Shown piece by piece: positions 17,551 to 25,941 of a stretch of 64,000 nt of DNA. The translations under genes and the position numbers were made by a program. A model generated the notes under the pieces. It was not told the origin of the DNA. It saw only the letters and a program-made list of their open reading frames with translations, and made no database searches. Position 1 is the first letter of the stretch. Each line of letters begins with the position of its first letter. The stretch comes from Verrucomicrobiota bacterium (lineage in GTDB: Bacteria; Verrucomicrobiota; Verrucomicrobiia; Limisphaerales; JAEYXS01), in NCBI GenBank assembly GCA_023431185.1, contig JAEYXS010000001.1, positions 37,193 through 101,192 on the forward strand, given 5' to 3'.

Positions 17551-18861
17551 ATGGTCATCAAGGTGTCCTGTGCGTGTGGTTGCCGGTACTCGTTTGAGGT
17601 GCAACCGGTCAATGGTGAGATGCCGGTGCCGGTGCATTGTCCCAAGTGCGGATTGGATGGCACAGCCAAGGCCAATGCCATCCTGGCGCAAGTGCTGCCC
17701 AAGCCGGTAACGGTGCCAGCAGCGGCTCCGGGAGTCCTGGCGGGCATACCGCTGCCACCGGATGAGCCCGCACCGGGAACCGCTCCGGTCGCGATGCCCC
17801 TGCCGCCGACACCGGCCCCCACCACCCCAGTCAAGCATCCTCCGGCCATTGTTGTACCATCGGCTCCCGCACCCGCTCCGGCTGTGGCAATGGCGCCGCC
17901 CCCCCCACCCCCTCCAGTGCCGTCATTGCCGCCGCCACCACCGCCACCGGCTCCAAGCGGGCTGACCGTCAAGCGGCGGGCTCCGGAAGAAACGCACACC
18001 GCCAGCCCGGCAGCAACTCCGGCAGGTGATGCTCCAGCAATGTCGGGCGGGCTCAAGGTCAAAGGGGTGGCACAATCGGCTCATGTATCGCCAGCAGCCA
18101 GCGCGGCACCCGCGCCCGCCGGCGAAGAGGCACCTGCGGAATCCGCCATCGCAAATCCGCATGCCCGGAAGGCGTACATCCCGAAAGATGCGCCAGAACC
18201 AAGTTTTCCGCGCGGCATGCTGGGAGCGGCCATCGGCACGGTGGCGGGCTGTCTGATCTGGTTTGCGGTGTATTATTTCGGGGAGATCAATTTCGGCTTT
18301 CTCGCGCTCGTTCCGGCCGTGATGGCCGGAGTTTTGGGACGGATCATGGCGCGCGAGGACAATACCTGGATCGGGGTGACGGCCGCCGTATTCACCGTAC
18401 TCGGCATCTTCGGAACGAACTACGCCATGGCGGCCCATGAGCTGGAGAAAGAATTTGGCGGGACGACCGACTCCCTCTTCCCCTCCTATGATGTCCGGAT
18501 GGCCGAAGCCAAGGAGGCGGCGGCGGCCAAGACGGATGACGAAATCCGGGCCTTCCTGCAGAACCGGCAACGGAAATTCTTCGAGAAATTCGCCGACAAG
18601 GGCGAGAAGTACAAGCCCGAGGGCATCAGCAAGGAGGCCGTCGATTCGTTCAAAGAGTTTGAGCAAAAGGAATTGCTGGACTTTGCCAACGGCAAACCAT
18701 CGCGTGAGGAGTACGAGCAGGAGATCACTTCGGCCAAGAAGGCCGGGACTTGGTTCACGCGCATACTTACCGCGGTCACGGCCGTCATCTCAGCAGGTAT
18801 TTTCGGCATCTTCTCCCTGATCATGGCCATCAGCATCGCGTACCGGACAGGCTCAGGCTAA
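17551..18861 (+). CDS. Proline-rich membrane protein with N-terminal Cys cluster, 436 aa
   Basis: Unrecognised family. The N-terminus has C7, C9, C11 and C30-P-K-C33, a possible zinc-ribbon. Residues about 45-200 are a low-complexity Pro/Ala-rich linker with runs of up to eight prolines. Hydrophobic segments follow at about 225-245, 248-268 and 275-295, a charged helical domain at about 300-405 (YDVRMAEAKEAAAAKTDDEI), then a final membrane segment at about 407-432. A cytoplasmic ribbon tethered by a flexible linker to a membrane domain is the likely layout. The ATG at 17551 was taken because the Cys cluster starts right after it. No close neighbour suggests a role. Confidence 0.7.
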   Translation: MVIKVSCACGCRYSFEVQPVNGEMPVPVHCPKCGLDGTAKANAILAQVLPKPVTVPAAAPGVLAGIPLPPDEPAPGTAPVAMPLPPTPAPTTPVKHPPAIVVPSAPAPAPAVAMAPPPPPPPVPSLPPPPPPPAPSGLTVKRRAPEETHTASPAATPAGDAPAMSGGLKVKGVAQSAHVSPAASAAPAPAGEEAPAESAIANPHARKAYIPKDAPEPSFPRGMLGAAIGTVAGCLIWFAVYYFGEINFGFLALVPAVMAGVLGRIMAREDNTWIGVTAAVFTVLGIFGTNYAMAAHELEKEFGGTTDSLFPSYDVRMAEAKEAAAAKTDDEIRAFLQNRQRKFFEKFADKGEKYKPEGISKEAVDSFKEFEQKELLDFANGKPSREEYEQEITSAKKAGTWFTRILTAVTAVISAGIFGIFSLIMAISIAYRTGSG

Positions 18862-18871
18862 CAGTTGCACG

Positions 18872-18900
18872 GGCGGGCAAGGCGTGCTTCACTGCCCGCC
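18872..18900 (+). terminator. Possible hairpin between the 436-aa gene and lipA
   Basis: GGCGGGCA and TGCCCGCC form an 8-bp perfect stem with a 13-base loop, 10 bases past the stop and 8 bases before the lipA ATG. There is no real T-run, so termination is uncertain. Confidence 0.35.
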
Positions 18901-18907
18901 TGTTGTA

Positions 18908-19804
18908 ATGAGTGCCGTCACTGAAAATGCGCCCAAGCTGACCCGGCCACGCCTCCCGGCGTGGTTGCGGCTCGATCTGCCCACCCAAAGCGGCTTCGCG
19001 AAAACCCGCAACCTGCTGGAGGGTCTGAAGCTCCACACCGTCTGCGAGAGCGCGAAGTGCCCGAACCACTGGGAGTGCTGGAGCAAGGGCACGGCGACTT
19101 TCATGATCGCCGGTGACCGTTGCACACGCGCCTGCGGTTTCTGCGCCGTGAGCACCGCCAAACCGCTGGCGCTGGAAGCAGATGAACCGGCGCGCGTGGC
19201 CGAAGCGACCAAGCGCATGGGTTTGAAGCATGTGGTTATCACCGCCGTGGCCCGGGATGACCTGGCCGATGGCGGCGCCGAGCATTTCCGCCAGACCATT
19301 GAATCCGTGCGCGCAGCGAATCCGGGCATCGTCATTGAAGTATTGGTGCCGGACTTTCTGGACAAGGATTTCGCCATCGACTGCGTGCTGCAGGCGGAAC
19401 CACACATCTACAATCACAATCTGGAGACCGTACGCCGTCTGACGCCGACGGTGCGCTTCCGCGCGGAGTATGATCGTTCACTCAGCGTGCTGAAAAAGGT
19501 GAAGCAAAAGCGCGGCGAGACGATCTACACGAAGTCTGGCATCATGCTGGGTTTGGGTGAGACAGAGGAAGAATTGCTCCAAGCCATGCGCGATCTGCGG
19601 GCATCTGATTGCGACATCCTGACCTTGGGCCAATATCTCCAGCCGACGCTGAAGCATCTGCCGGTGGTGGAGTATGTGCATCCGGACAAGTTCGCGGAGT
19701 ACAAGGTCATCGCGGAGGGCATGGGCTTCACGCATGTGGCGAGCGGACCGATGGTGCGGAGCTCGTATCACGCGGATGAGTTCACCATAGCGGCGAAGGT
19801 GTAG
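18908..19804 (+). CDS. lipA: Lipoyl synthase LipA, 298 aa
   Basis: Radical-SAM sulfur-insertion enzyme that converts octanoyl to lipoyl on E2/GcvH domains. The auxiliary cluster cysteines are C46, C51 and C57 (CESAKCPNHWEC), the radical-SAM cysteines C72, C76 and C79 (CTRACGFC), and the C-terminal RSSYHADE supplies the cluster serine. Length is normal. ATG at 18908 was chosen; the in-frame GTG at 18884 lies inside a hairpin. The lipoate-ligase-family gene is far away (6468), so the lipoate genes are dispersed. No LipB was seen in this window. Confidence 0.97.
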   Translation: MSAVTENAPKLTRPRLPAWLRLDLPTQSGFAKTRNLLEGLKLHTVCESAKCPNHWECWSKGTATFMIAGDRCTRACGFCAVSTAKPLALEADEPARVAEATKRMGLKHVVITAVARDDLADGGAEHFRQTIESVRAANPGIVIEVLVPDFLDKDFAIDCVLQAEPHIYNHNLETVRRLTPTVRFRAEYDRSLSVLKKVKQKRGETIYTKSGIMLGLGETEEELLQAMRDLRASDCDILTLGQYLQPTLKHLPVVEYVHPDKFAEYKVIAEGMGFTHVASGPMVRSSYHADEFTIAAKV

Positions 19805-19854
19805 GCGGCACGGATGCTTCCCGCGCCAAGACCAAACTGCCGGGTCGGAACCAT

Positions 19855-20634
19855 TCAACCCAAGGCCTGCTTCACGCCGGGGAGGGGCTGGTTGGTGGGC
19901 GGCGGAGCAGGCACCGGTGCGGGAGACAGCGGCGCATTGGTGGCGGGCATGACCGCCGGAGCCGGGGCGAGGGCCGGTGGTTGCGTCTCACCAGGGACAT
20001 TCTCGTTGTTCTTAAACTTGTCCGGGTCTTTGATGTATTGGAACCAGTAGTAACCGCCGGTGATGACTGCGATCAAAAACAGGAAAGCCACCCCGGTAGC
20101 CAAGATCTTCATCTTTTGAGCCCGCTGATGAAACGCCAGCGACTCCGCCTTCTGCGCTTCCCGGAAGATGGCGAGTTCCTGCTCCAGCGAGATAGCCTGG
20201 GCCGATTCCTCCTTCAACTGAAGCACGAGCCAGCCTTCGAGCACATTACCGAACTGGGCCGGACGCTTCCCCTGCTCAACTTCTGAAGGCGCCCGAAAAT
20301 CAGCATTCGTCCAGTGAGGATGGGCGGCACTCGTCCAGAGGCGGACGAGACCATGATTACCTGCGACTTTCTTGAGGCGATCCCAAAGCACCTCACGCAT
20401 CGCCTCCGTGTGCTCAGGCAGGGCGATGGCCTCGCTGTGGATATGGCCCTGATTCCCCTGTATCTGGAGGGCCAGCGCACCGATGACCTGGCCGTCACTG
20501 GCTTCGATGACCTGGAACTCGGTGAAGCGACGCTCGAGTTCGCCCACGGCAAAGCGTTCTTCCCGCCAGATGGCGCGCAGGGCGGCCAAGTCGTTGATCG
20601 TGGCACGGCGGACCGTATGAACCGGCAAACTCAT
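19855..20634 (-). CDS. GNAT-like domain fused to a membrane anchor and Pro-rich tail, 259 aa
   Basis: The N-terminal half (about 5-130) resembles a GNAT acetyltransferase: TVRRATINDLAALRAIWRE, then EFQVIEASDGQVIGALALQI and a helix with AMREVLWDRLKKVAGNHGL. A clear acetyl-CoA Q/RxxGxG/A loop is not seen. A helix with Glu/Ala follows, then one membrane segment (about 181-201, ILATGVAFLFLIAVITGGYYW) and a Pro/Ala-rich C-terminus (about 215-259). With no signal peptide, the GNAT part is probably cytoplasmic. ATG at 20634 was preferred; upstream extension would cross into the divergent ligA leader. It may be an inactive GNAT fold. Divergent from ligA. Confidence 0.65.
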   Translation of the reverse strand: MSLPVHTVRRATINDLAALRAIWREERFAVGELERRFTEFQVIEASDGQVIGALALQIQGNQGHIHSEAIALPEHTEAMREVLWDRLKKVAGNHGLVRLWTSAAHPHWTNADFRAPSEVEQGKRPAQFGNVLEGWLVLQLKEESAQAISLEQELAIFREAQKAESLAFHQRAQKMKILATGVAFLFLIAVITGGYYWFQYIKDPDKFKNNENVPGETQPPALAPAPAVMPATNAPLSPAPVPAPPPTNQPLPGVKQALG

Positions 20635-20714
20635 ATTTGTGTAAATACAGCGGCAGCAGTTTCCCGGCCAATAAAAAGTGGATTTTAACGGAGACCTCAG
20701 AATACTTAGCACCC

Positions 20715-22751
20715 ATGACGCAAGACGAGGCAAGGCAACGCCACACCCGATTGGCTGACGAAATCCGCCAACACGACCACGCATATTATGTGCTGGCCAA
20801 GCCAAGCATCTCCGACCGCGATTATGACAAGCTCTACCGCGAATTGCTGGACTTGGAGCAAGCGCACCCTGAGCTGGTCAGCGCGGACTCCCCCAGCCAG
20901 CGCGTAGGTGGCCATGTGGCCAGCAGCTTCGCCCAGGTGAAGCACGCCTTGCCGATGCTGAGTCTCGACAACACTTACTCGCAGGAGGAAGTGCGGGATT
21001 TCGTGGCGCGCGTGCAGAAGCTGCTGCCGAATGAAAAGCTCGAATGGGTGGTGGAACCCAAGGTGGACGGCATCGCCATCAGTTTACGCTACGAAAATGG
21101 CGTCTTCACCACGGGAGCCACGCGGGGCGATGGCACCACGGGCGATGACATCACGAACAATCTGAAAACCATTCGCAGCATCCCGCTCAAGCTGGCGGCG
21201 AAAAAGGACGCCGTTCCGCCCGTATTTGAAGCACGCGGTGAAGTGTATATGACGCGGGATGGATTCGCAAAACTGAACGCGGAGAAGGCGGCGGCGGGCG
21301 AGGAGCTTTATGCGAATCCACGCAACACCACGGCGGGCAGCCTCAAGCAGCTCGACCCGAAGCTGGTCGCGAAGCGGCCCTTGGACATCGTGCTCTACGG
21401 CACCGGCGCCATCAGTGCGCCCGATCAACAGGTGCCGCACACGCACGTGGAGATGCTAAAGCTGCTGCAGAGTTTCGGCTTCAAGATCGCGGAACGTTAT
21501 TGGGTATGCGGGTCCACAGAGGAATTGCTCGCGGCCATCACGGAGCTAGATCAGGTGCGGCGGAATTTCAATTACGACACGGATGGAGCGGTCATCAAAC
21601 TGAACAGCTACGCACAGCGTGAGCGAGTGGGATTCACCTCGAAAGCGCCACGCTGGGCGATGGCTTACAAGTATCAGGCGGAACAGGCGGCCACGAAGCT
21701 CAAGGCCATCACCATCCAGGTGGGGCGCACCGGCGCACTCACGCCAGTCGCAGAGCTGGAGCCGGTATTCCTCGCGGGCAGCACCATCAGCCGCGCGACG
21801 TTGCACAATGAGGAAGAACTGCGCCGAAAGGATATCCGCGTGGGCGATACGGTCATCATCGAGAAAGCGGGTGAAGTGATCCCCGCCGTAGTGGGCGTGG
21901 TGCTGGAACAGCGTACGGGCAAGGAACAAGTGTTTGAATTCCCGAAACATTGTCCGGAGTGCGGCGCGAAGATCTCGCGGGATTCCATCGGCGGCGAGGA
22001 AATGGTCGTGTGGCGGTGTGTGAATCTGGATTGTCCGGCACAGGTGCGCGGGCGTCTGGAGCACTGGTGCACGCGCGGCGCAATGGATATCGAGGGCGGT
22101 GGCGAGGTGCTGGTGAACCAGCTCGTGAAGAGCCAGCTCGCCAGCAATGTGGCGGACCTCTACCAGCTCACGGTGGCACAAGTGGCCGGACTGGAACGCA
22201 TGGGTGAGAAATCGGCGAAAAACTTCATCGACGGCGTGGCCGCGAGCAAATCACGCGACCTGTGGCGGATGCTGTTCGGTCTGGGCATTTTGCATGTGGG
22301 CACCGGCAGCGCGAAATCGTTGGGCCGCACCTTTGCCTCATTGGATGACATTCTGGCCGCCACGGAAGAGCAACTGCTGGAGGCGGAGGATGTCGGTGAA
22401 ATCATCGTGAAGAGCATCGTGCAGTGGCGCAATGAACCGAAGAATCGGGAACTCATCGAACGGCTGCGCGCTGCTGGATTAAATTTCAAGTCGGAGCTGT
22501 ACCAAGCCGCGCCCCCGAGCGGGCCCTTCACAGGCAAAACTTTCGTGCTGACAGGCACCTTGCCCACGATGTCGCGCGAGGTAGCAGCGGCGAAGATCGA
22601 ATCCCTGGGCGGCAAAGTCAGCGGTAGCGTGAGCAAGAAGACGGATTATGTGCTGGCGGGCGAGGAGGCCGGCTCCAAGCTGGAGAAGGCGCAGAAACTG
22701 GGTGTGAAGGTGATCGATGAAGCGGAATTCCAGAAAATGGTCGCGCCCTGA
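20715..22751 (+). CDS. ligA: NAD-dependent DNA ligase LigA, 678 aa
   Basis: Seals nicks in replication and repair with NAD+. The Ia domain is at the N-terminus (HDHAYYVLAKPSISDRDYD). The nucleotidyltransferase lysine is K116 (KVDGIAIS), followed by RGDGTTGDDIT and GEVYM. The OB fold follows, then the zinc finger C413/C416/C435/C440, helix-hairpin-helix repeats (about 460-580) and a C-terminal BRCT domain (FTGKTFVLTGTLPTMSREVA, about 596-678). Full length. ATG at 20715 matches the usual family start (MTQDEARQRHTRL); the longer frame starting at 20637 overlaps the divergent gene. Confidence 0.97.
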   Translation: MTQDEARQRHTRLADEIRQHDHAYYVLAKPSISDRDYDKLYRELLDLEQAHPELVSADSPSQRVGGHVASSFAQVKHALPMLSLDNTYSQEEVRDFVARVQKLLPNEKLEWVVEPKVDGIAISLRYENGVFTTGATRGDGTTGDDITNNLKTIRSIPLKLAAKKDAVPPVFEARGEVYMTRDGFAKLNAEKAAAGEELYANPRNTTAGSLKQLDPKLVAKRPLDIVLYGTGAISAPDQQVPHTHVEMLKLLQSFGFKIAERYWVCGSTEELLAAITELDQVRRNFNYDTDGAVIKLNSYAQRERVGFTSKAPRWAMAYKYQAEQAATKLKAITIQVGRTGALTPVAELEPVFLAGSTISRATLHNEEELRRKDIRVGDTVIIEKAGEVIPAVVGVVLEQRTGKEQVFEFPKHCPECGAKISRDSIGGEEMVVWRCVNLDCPAQVRGRLEHWCTRGAMDIEGGGEVLVNQLVKSQLASNVADLYQLTVAQVAGLERMGEKSAKNFIDGVAASKSRDLWRMLFGLGILHVGTGSAKSLGRTFASLDDILAATEEQLLEAEDVGEIIVKSIVQWRNEPKNRELIERLRAAGLNFKSELYQAAPPSGPFTGKTFVLTGTLPTMSREVAAAKIESLGGKVSGSVSKKTDYVLAGEEAGSKLEKAQKLGVKVIDEAEFQKMVAP

Positions 22752-22758
22752 AAGCAAA

Positions 22759-22788
22759 GGCCGGTCAGGCACAAAAGTCCGACCGGCC
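22759..22788. terminator. Possible terminator between convergent ligA and beta-propeller gene
   Basis: GGCCGGTC/GACCGGCC, an 8-bp perfect stem with a 14-base loop, lies between two convergent stops. T-runs are weak on both strands. Confidence 0.4.
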
Positions 22789-22812
22789 GGTGAGAATGCA
22801 TAACGACACAAT

Positions 22813-24057
22813 TTACTTCTTCACGTCGAAGCAGAAGATGATTTCTTGGTCGCGGAGGTAGAGTTTGCCGTTGGAAATGACGGGGTGAACCCAGATCTTG
22901 CCCTGCGGACTGCGCTGGGTGGTCTGCGGATCAAGTTTGAAACGGCCTTTCTCGCTCCAGCCTTTCGGAGACGCTTCGATCAAGGCCACCGTGCCGGAGC
23001 CTTCATCGAGGAGGTAAAGCATGCCATCCGCATAGCCAATCGCGCCTTTGCCCAAGGATTTATTGGCCCACACCTCGTTACCGCTCATGAAATCCTGGCA
23101 CACCCAGCCCGATCCGTCCGAGTAGCCGTAAAGGTGATTGCCGACCAGAATCACACCGCCATGATGATTTTTCATCACCTGGTTCATGTAAACATCCGAG
23201 ACCTGGTTGCCGGGGCCGATCTTGACCAGTTTGCAACCGACCCCGTAGCCGGAGGCGATATAGACATGGCCGTCCTTGTAGATCGGCGTGGGGATGACCG
23301 CAGTCTTGCCCGGCCAGTCGGAGCGCCAAAGGACTTTGCCATTGCTGGCATCCAGCCCCACGAGGCTCTTCATGGTCAACTGCACATACTGGCGCTTGCC
23401 GTTATGATTGATGGCTATGATCGAGGAATACTGCGCGTCATCCGTGAATTCCTTGCTCTGCCAAAGGAGAGAACCGTCCGCCTTTTTGAATGCGACCACG
23501 GCACCTTGCGGTCCGCCCGGGGTGCAGACGACCTTGTCCCCATCCACCAGGATGGATTCCGTATATCCCCAATTCTGGAGCTTGCCGCCGAGGGCCGTCA
23601 TGCTCTTTTTCCAGAGGATTTTGCCATCGGCTACATTCGCGCAGATCAGGTCACCCCGTCCGCCCAAGGTATAGACGCGGTCACCATCCACCGTGGGCGT
23701 GGAGCGCGGACCGTCACCCCAACGGTTCGTATAGCGGGTGCCGACCGGCGCTGACCAAAGCTCCTTGCCGGTGTTGGCATCCAAGGCGATAAGGAACTCG
23801 GTCTCACCGCGCGCGCCCATGGTGAAAAGCTTGCCCTTGGCGACGGAAAAGCCGGAATAACCAAGGCCACCTTCCTGATACAGCCAGACGCGCTTGGGAC
23901 CGCCGGCAGGCCATTGTTTGAGCAGGCCGGTCTCCTTGGAGACATCGTCACGGTTGGGACCGCGCCATTGCGGCCAGTCGTTTTGGGCCCAAGTTTGTAC
24001 AGGCAGGACTCCGACGATAAGCGAAGCTCCCAGCATCAAGGCAGCGGCACGTTTCAT
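22813..24057 (-). CDS. PQQ-like beta-propeller repeat protein, exported, 414 aa
   Basis: A signal peptide covers about 1-25 (MKRAAALMLGASLIVGVLPVQTWA). The mature protein starts with WPQWRGPNRDDVSKETGLLK, the usual opening of secreted propellers in PVC bacteria. Blades are marked by LIALDANTGKELWSAPVGT, ICANVADGKILWKKSM, FKKADGSLLWQS, GLDASNGKVLWRS and FMSGNEVW. About seven blades can be counted. No heme or quinone site was confirmed by eye. ATG at 24057 is used; the frame extends 16 codons further upstream with no signal features. It converges on ligA. Confidence 0.85.
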   Translation of the reverse strand: MKRAAALMLGASLIVGVLPVQTWAQNDWPQWRGPNRDDVSKETGLLKQWPAGGPKRVWLYQEGGLGYSGFSVAKGKLFTMGARGETEFLIALDANTGKELWSAPVGTRYTNRWGDGPRSTPTVDGDRVYTLGGRGDLICANVADGKILWKKSMTALGGKLQNWGYTESILVDGDKVVCTPGGPQGAVVAFKKADGSLLWQSKEFTDDAQYSSIIAINHNGKRQYVQLTMKSLVGLDASNGKVLWRSDWPGKTAVIPTPIYKDGHVYIASGYGVGCKLVKIGPGNQVSDVYMNQVMKNHHGGVILVGNHLYGYSDGSGWVCQDFMSGNEVWANKSLGKGAIGYADGMLYLLDEGSGTVALIEASPKGWSEKGRFKLDPQTTQRSPQGKIWVHPVISNGKLYLRDQEIIFCFDVKK

Positions 24058-24175
24058 GAGATTTATGCGGCAAGGGTTGTTTTGAACGGATGGAAGATAG
24101 CGCACCAGTCATCTTCTTGCCAGCAAATTGAGCGTCCCGCTTTACAGCGGCGCGGCGCGTGACTAAGTTCCACTC

Positions 24176-24841
24176 ATGGCAGCAGATTTCGACGGCTCAG
24201 ACTTTGTGGATACCGACTTTCAATCGTCGCAAAAAGCGGGGCCTCCCGCGCCGGGCGCGGCGAACCGCCCGCTCTCGCGCGAGGAACTCGACAGCACGAT
24301 GTCGGACAAACAGCAAAAGATCGCCGAGCTCAAGCGCGCCCAGGAAGAGCTGGAACGCGAGCGCGCCCAGATCGAAGAAATCCGTCGTCGCCGGATCGAA
24401 TACCAGACCGGCCGCGAAGAGATGACGAATCATCTCACCCGCGGTGTGGCCCTGCTCGAGGAAGCTGAATTCGCTGCCCGACGGGAAGCGGAGCAGATGG
24501 CCAAATCGTTGGGCGAATTGCGCGAAGCCCAGACCAAAGTCCAGGCCCTCAATGAGGAATTCTGGACCAAGGAGAACGAGAACATCGAACTGACGCGGGC
24601 ACTGACGACCCTGGAAAACGCCCGCATGGAATGGAACAGTGCCCGGTTGAAATGGACGGTGCTCGACAAGGCACTGCCGGCCAGCGATGACCCGGCCGCC
24701 AACGGCGGTGCCGGAAAAGTGCCCAATTCCTTGTTCCCCACGCAAAACTTCGGCCAGCTTTGCCGGTTGGGCTTTGCGCTCACCTGGCCGATCGCCTTGG
24801 TCGTGCTTTTTGGGGTATTGGTCTTGTTGTTACGCAAATAG
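24176..24841 (+). CDS. Coiled-coil protein with C-terminal membrane anchor, 221 aa
   Basis: Unrecognised family. The N-terminus (about 1-40) is short and polar. Residues about 40-160 are dense in Glu, Lys, Arg and Ala with heptad spacing (KQQKIAELKRAQEELERERA, REEMTNHLTR) and should form a long coiled coil. A hydrophobic tail (about 198-219, FALTWPIALVVLFGVLVLLL) ends in RK and would anchor it with the coil facing the cytoplasm. It heads a run of genes with 9-, 4- and -1-base gaps leading to ogt, so all four are probably one transcript. The role of the set is unknown. Confidence 0.7.
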   Translation: MAADFDGSDFVDTDFQSSQKAGPPAPGAANRPLSREELDSTMSDKQQKIAELKRAQEELERERAQIEEIRRRRIEYQTGREEMTNHLTRGVALLEEAEFAARREAEQMAKSLGELREAQTKVQALNEEFWTKENENIELTRALTTLENARMEWNSARLKWTVLDKALPASDDPAANGGAGKVPNSLFPTQNFGQLCRLGFALTWPIALVVLFGVLVLLLRK

Positions 24842-24850
24842 TCCTGACGC

Positions 24851-25360
24851 ATGCCGTGGTTGAAGAAAAAGCCGGACCCGTTGAGCGATCGCGCGAAGGA
24901 ACTTTCGCGTGAAATCGCGCAACTGGAAGCGGAGATCCGGAAGCTGAACACGCGGAATGAGCCCGTGCGTCCTTCGGTCCGGTCCACCGCCCTGCCCTCT
25001 GAGACCGGCCCCGTTCCGTCGCGGCCCGCCGCCAAACCGGTACATGATCCGGTCTTCGAAGAAGTGAACTCGGGCAAGCTGACGGTCACTCCGGAAACTG
25101 AAAACACCAGCGCCCATTACAACGACCTCGGGGTGCGCAAATACGATCTGCAAGCCTTGTGGCGGCGGATACGCAATCACTTCTACGGTCCGCCCGCCAG
25201 CAGTCCCAAGCTCATCAATTATCTGGCGGCCGGCAGCATTCACGGACTCCGCCCGCTGCGTTATGAAAAAAGAGTCGGTCGAAACCGGTTTATCGCCGCC
25301 ATGTGCTTTTTTCTCCTCGTCATCTGGTGGCTGCTCGCCAATCTTCTGAGCCATCGCTAA
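24851..25360 (+). CDS. Membrane-anchored hypothetical protein, 169 aa
   Basis: Unrecognised. It starts MPWLKKKPDPLSDRAKELSR with a short helical stretch (about 10-34), then a Pro/Ser/Thr-rich region (about 38-75), a mixed segment (NDLGVRKYDLQALWRRIRNH) and one C-terminal membrane helix (about 147-166, FIAAMCFFLLVIWWLLANLL). The gap after the previous stop is 9 bases. Its layout (soluble N-terminus, C-terminal anchor) repeats that of the preceding gene, so the two may act together at the membrane, which is inference. Confidence 0.7.
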   Translation: MPWLKKKPDPLSDRAKELSREIAQLEAEIRKLNTRNEPVRPSVRSTALPSETGPVPSRPAAKPVHDPVFEEVNSGKLTVTPETENTSAHYNDLGVRKYDLQALWRRIRNHFYGPPASSPKLINYLAAGSIHGLRPLRYEKRVGRNRFIAAMCFFLLVIWWLLANLLSHR

Positions 25361-25364
25361 AAGC

Positions 25365-25442
25365 ATGTCGATTACACTGATCTTGACCATCTTGTTGGTC
25401 CTCGTGGTACTGGCATACCTCATCATGGGCGGTCGTGACTGA
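25365..25442 (+). CDS. Small membrane microprotein, 25 aa
   Basis: ATG at 25365 opens a 26-codon frame: MSITLILTILLVLVVLAYLI followed by MGGRD and stop. Almost the whole peptide is one hydrophobic helix with a charged C-terminus, a pattern seen in regulatory membrane microproteins. The start lies 4 bases after the previous stop, and the stop TGA overlaps the ogt ATG by one base (TGATG), so translation would be coupled. The position within a tight operon supports it more than the length does. It could still be a chance frame. Confidence 0.5.
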   Translation: MSITLILTILLVLVVLAYLIMGGRD

Positions 25443-25933
25443 TGCCAACTTCTCATCATATCGCCACCAGTCTGGGCAACTTTCACGTTGTCTATTCGGC
25501 CAACGGACTGGCCGCGCTGGATTTTCCAGGGCAAACCCATGCGGTAGATCCGGGCTTGCCTGCACCCATTGACGAAGATTTTCGCTCTTGGAACAAACTG
25601 GCCACGGACGCCCTGCTGGCCATCACAACCGGCAAGCTACCGAAAAAACTGCCACCACTGGACGTGAGCCGGGGATCAGATTTTCAGCGGACAGTCTGGC
25701 AGCTTCTCCTCGCCATACCGCCAGGTCAGACGCGCACCTATGGTGAACTGGCAAAGCACTTGAACAAGACTGCTGGCGCCCGGGCGGTTGGTGCCGCCTG
25801 CGGAGCCAATCCCATCCCCGTCATCATCCCCTGCCATCGCGTCGTCGGAGCTAATGGCAAGTTCGGCGGCTTCAGCGGCGGACTCGAATGGAAACGGCGG
25901 TTGCTCCAGATCGAGGGTGTTCTGCTCGCCTAG
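25442..25933 (+). CDS. ogt: Methylated-DNA--protein-cysteine methyltransferase, 163 aa
   Basis: Removes methyl groups from O6-methylguanine by transfer to its own cysteine. Active site P-C131-H-R-V is present in IPCHRVVGANGKFGGFSGGL (about 129-148), with the helix-turn-helix part GQTRTYGELAKHLNK (about 97-111) and RAVGAACGANP just before it. Full length for the Ogt type without the Ada N-terminal domain. Its ATG overlaps the stop of the 25-residue microprotein. ppk1 converges 8 bases after its stop. Confidence 0.95.
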   Translation: MPTSHHIATSLGNFHVVYSANGLAALDFPGQTHAVDPGLPAPIDEDFRSWNKLATDALLAITTGKLPKKLPPLDVSRGSDFQRTVWQLLLAIPPGQTRTYGELAKHLNKTAGARAVGAACGANPIPVIIPCHRVVGANGKFGGFSGGLEWKRRLLQIEGVLLA

Positions 25934-25941
25934 CAGGCCGC

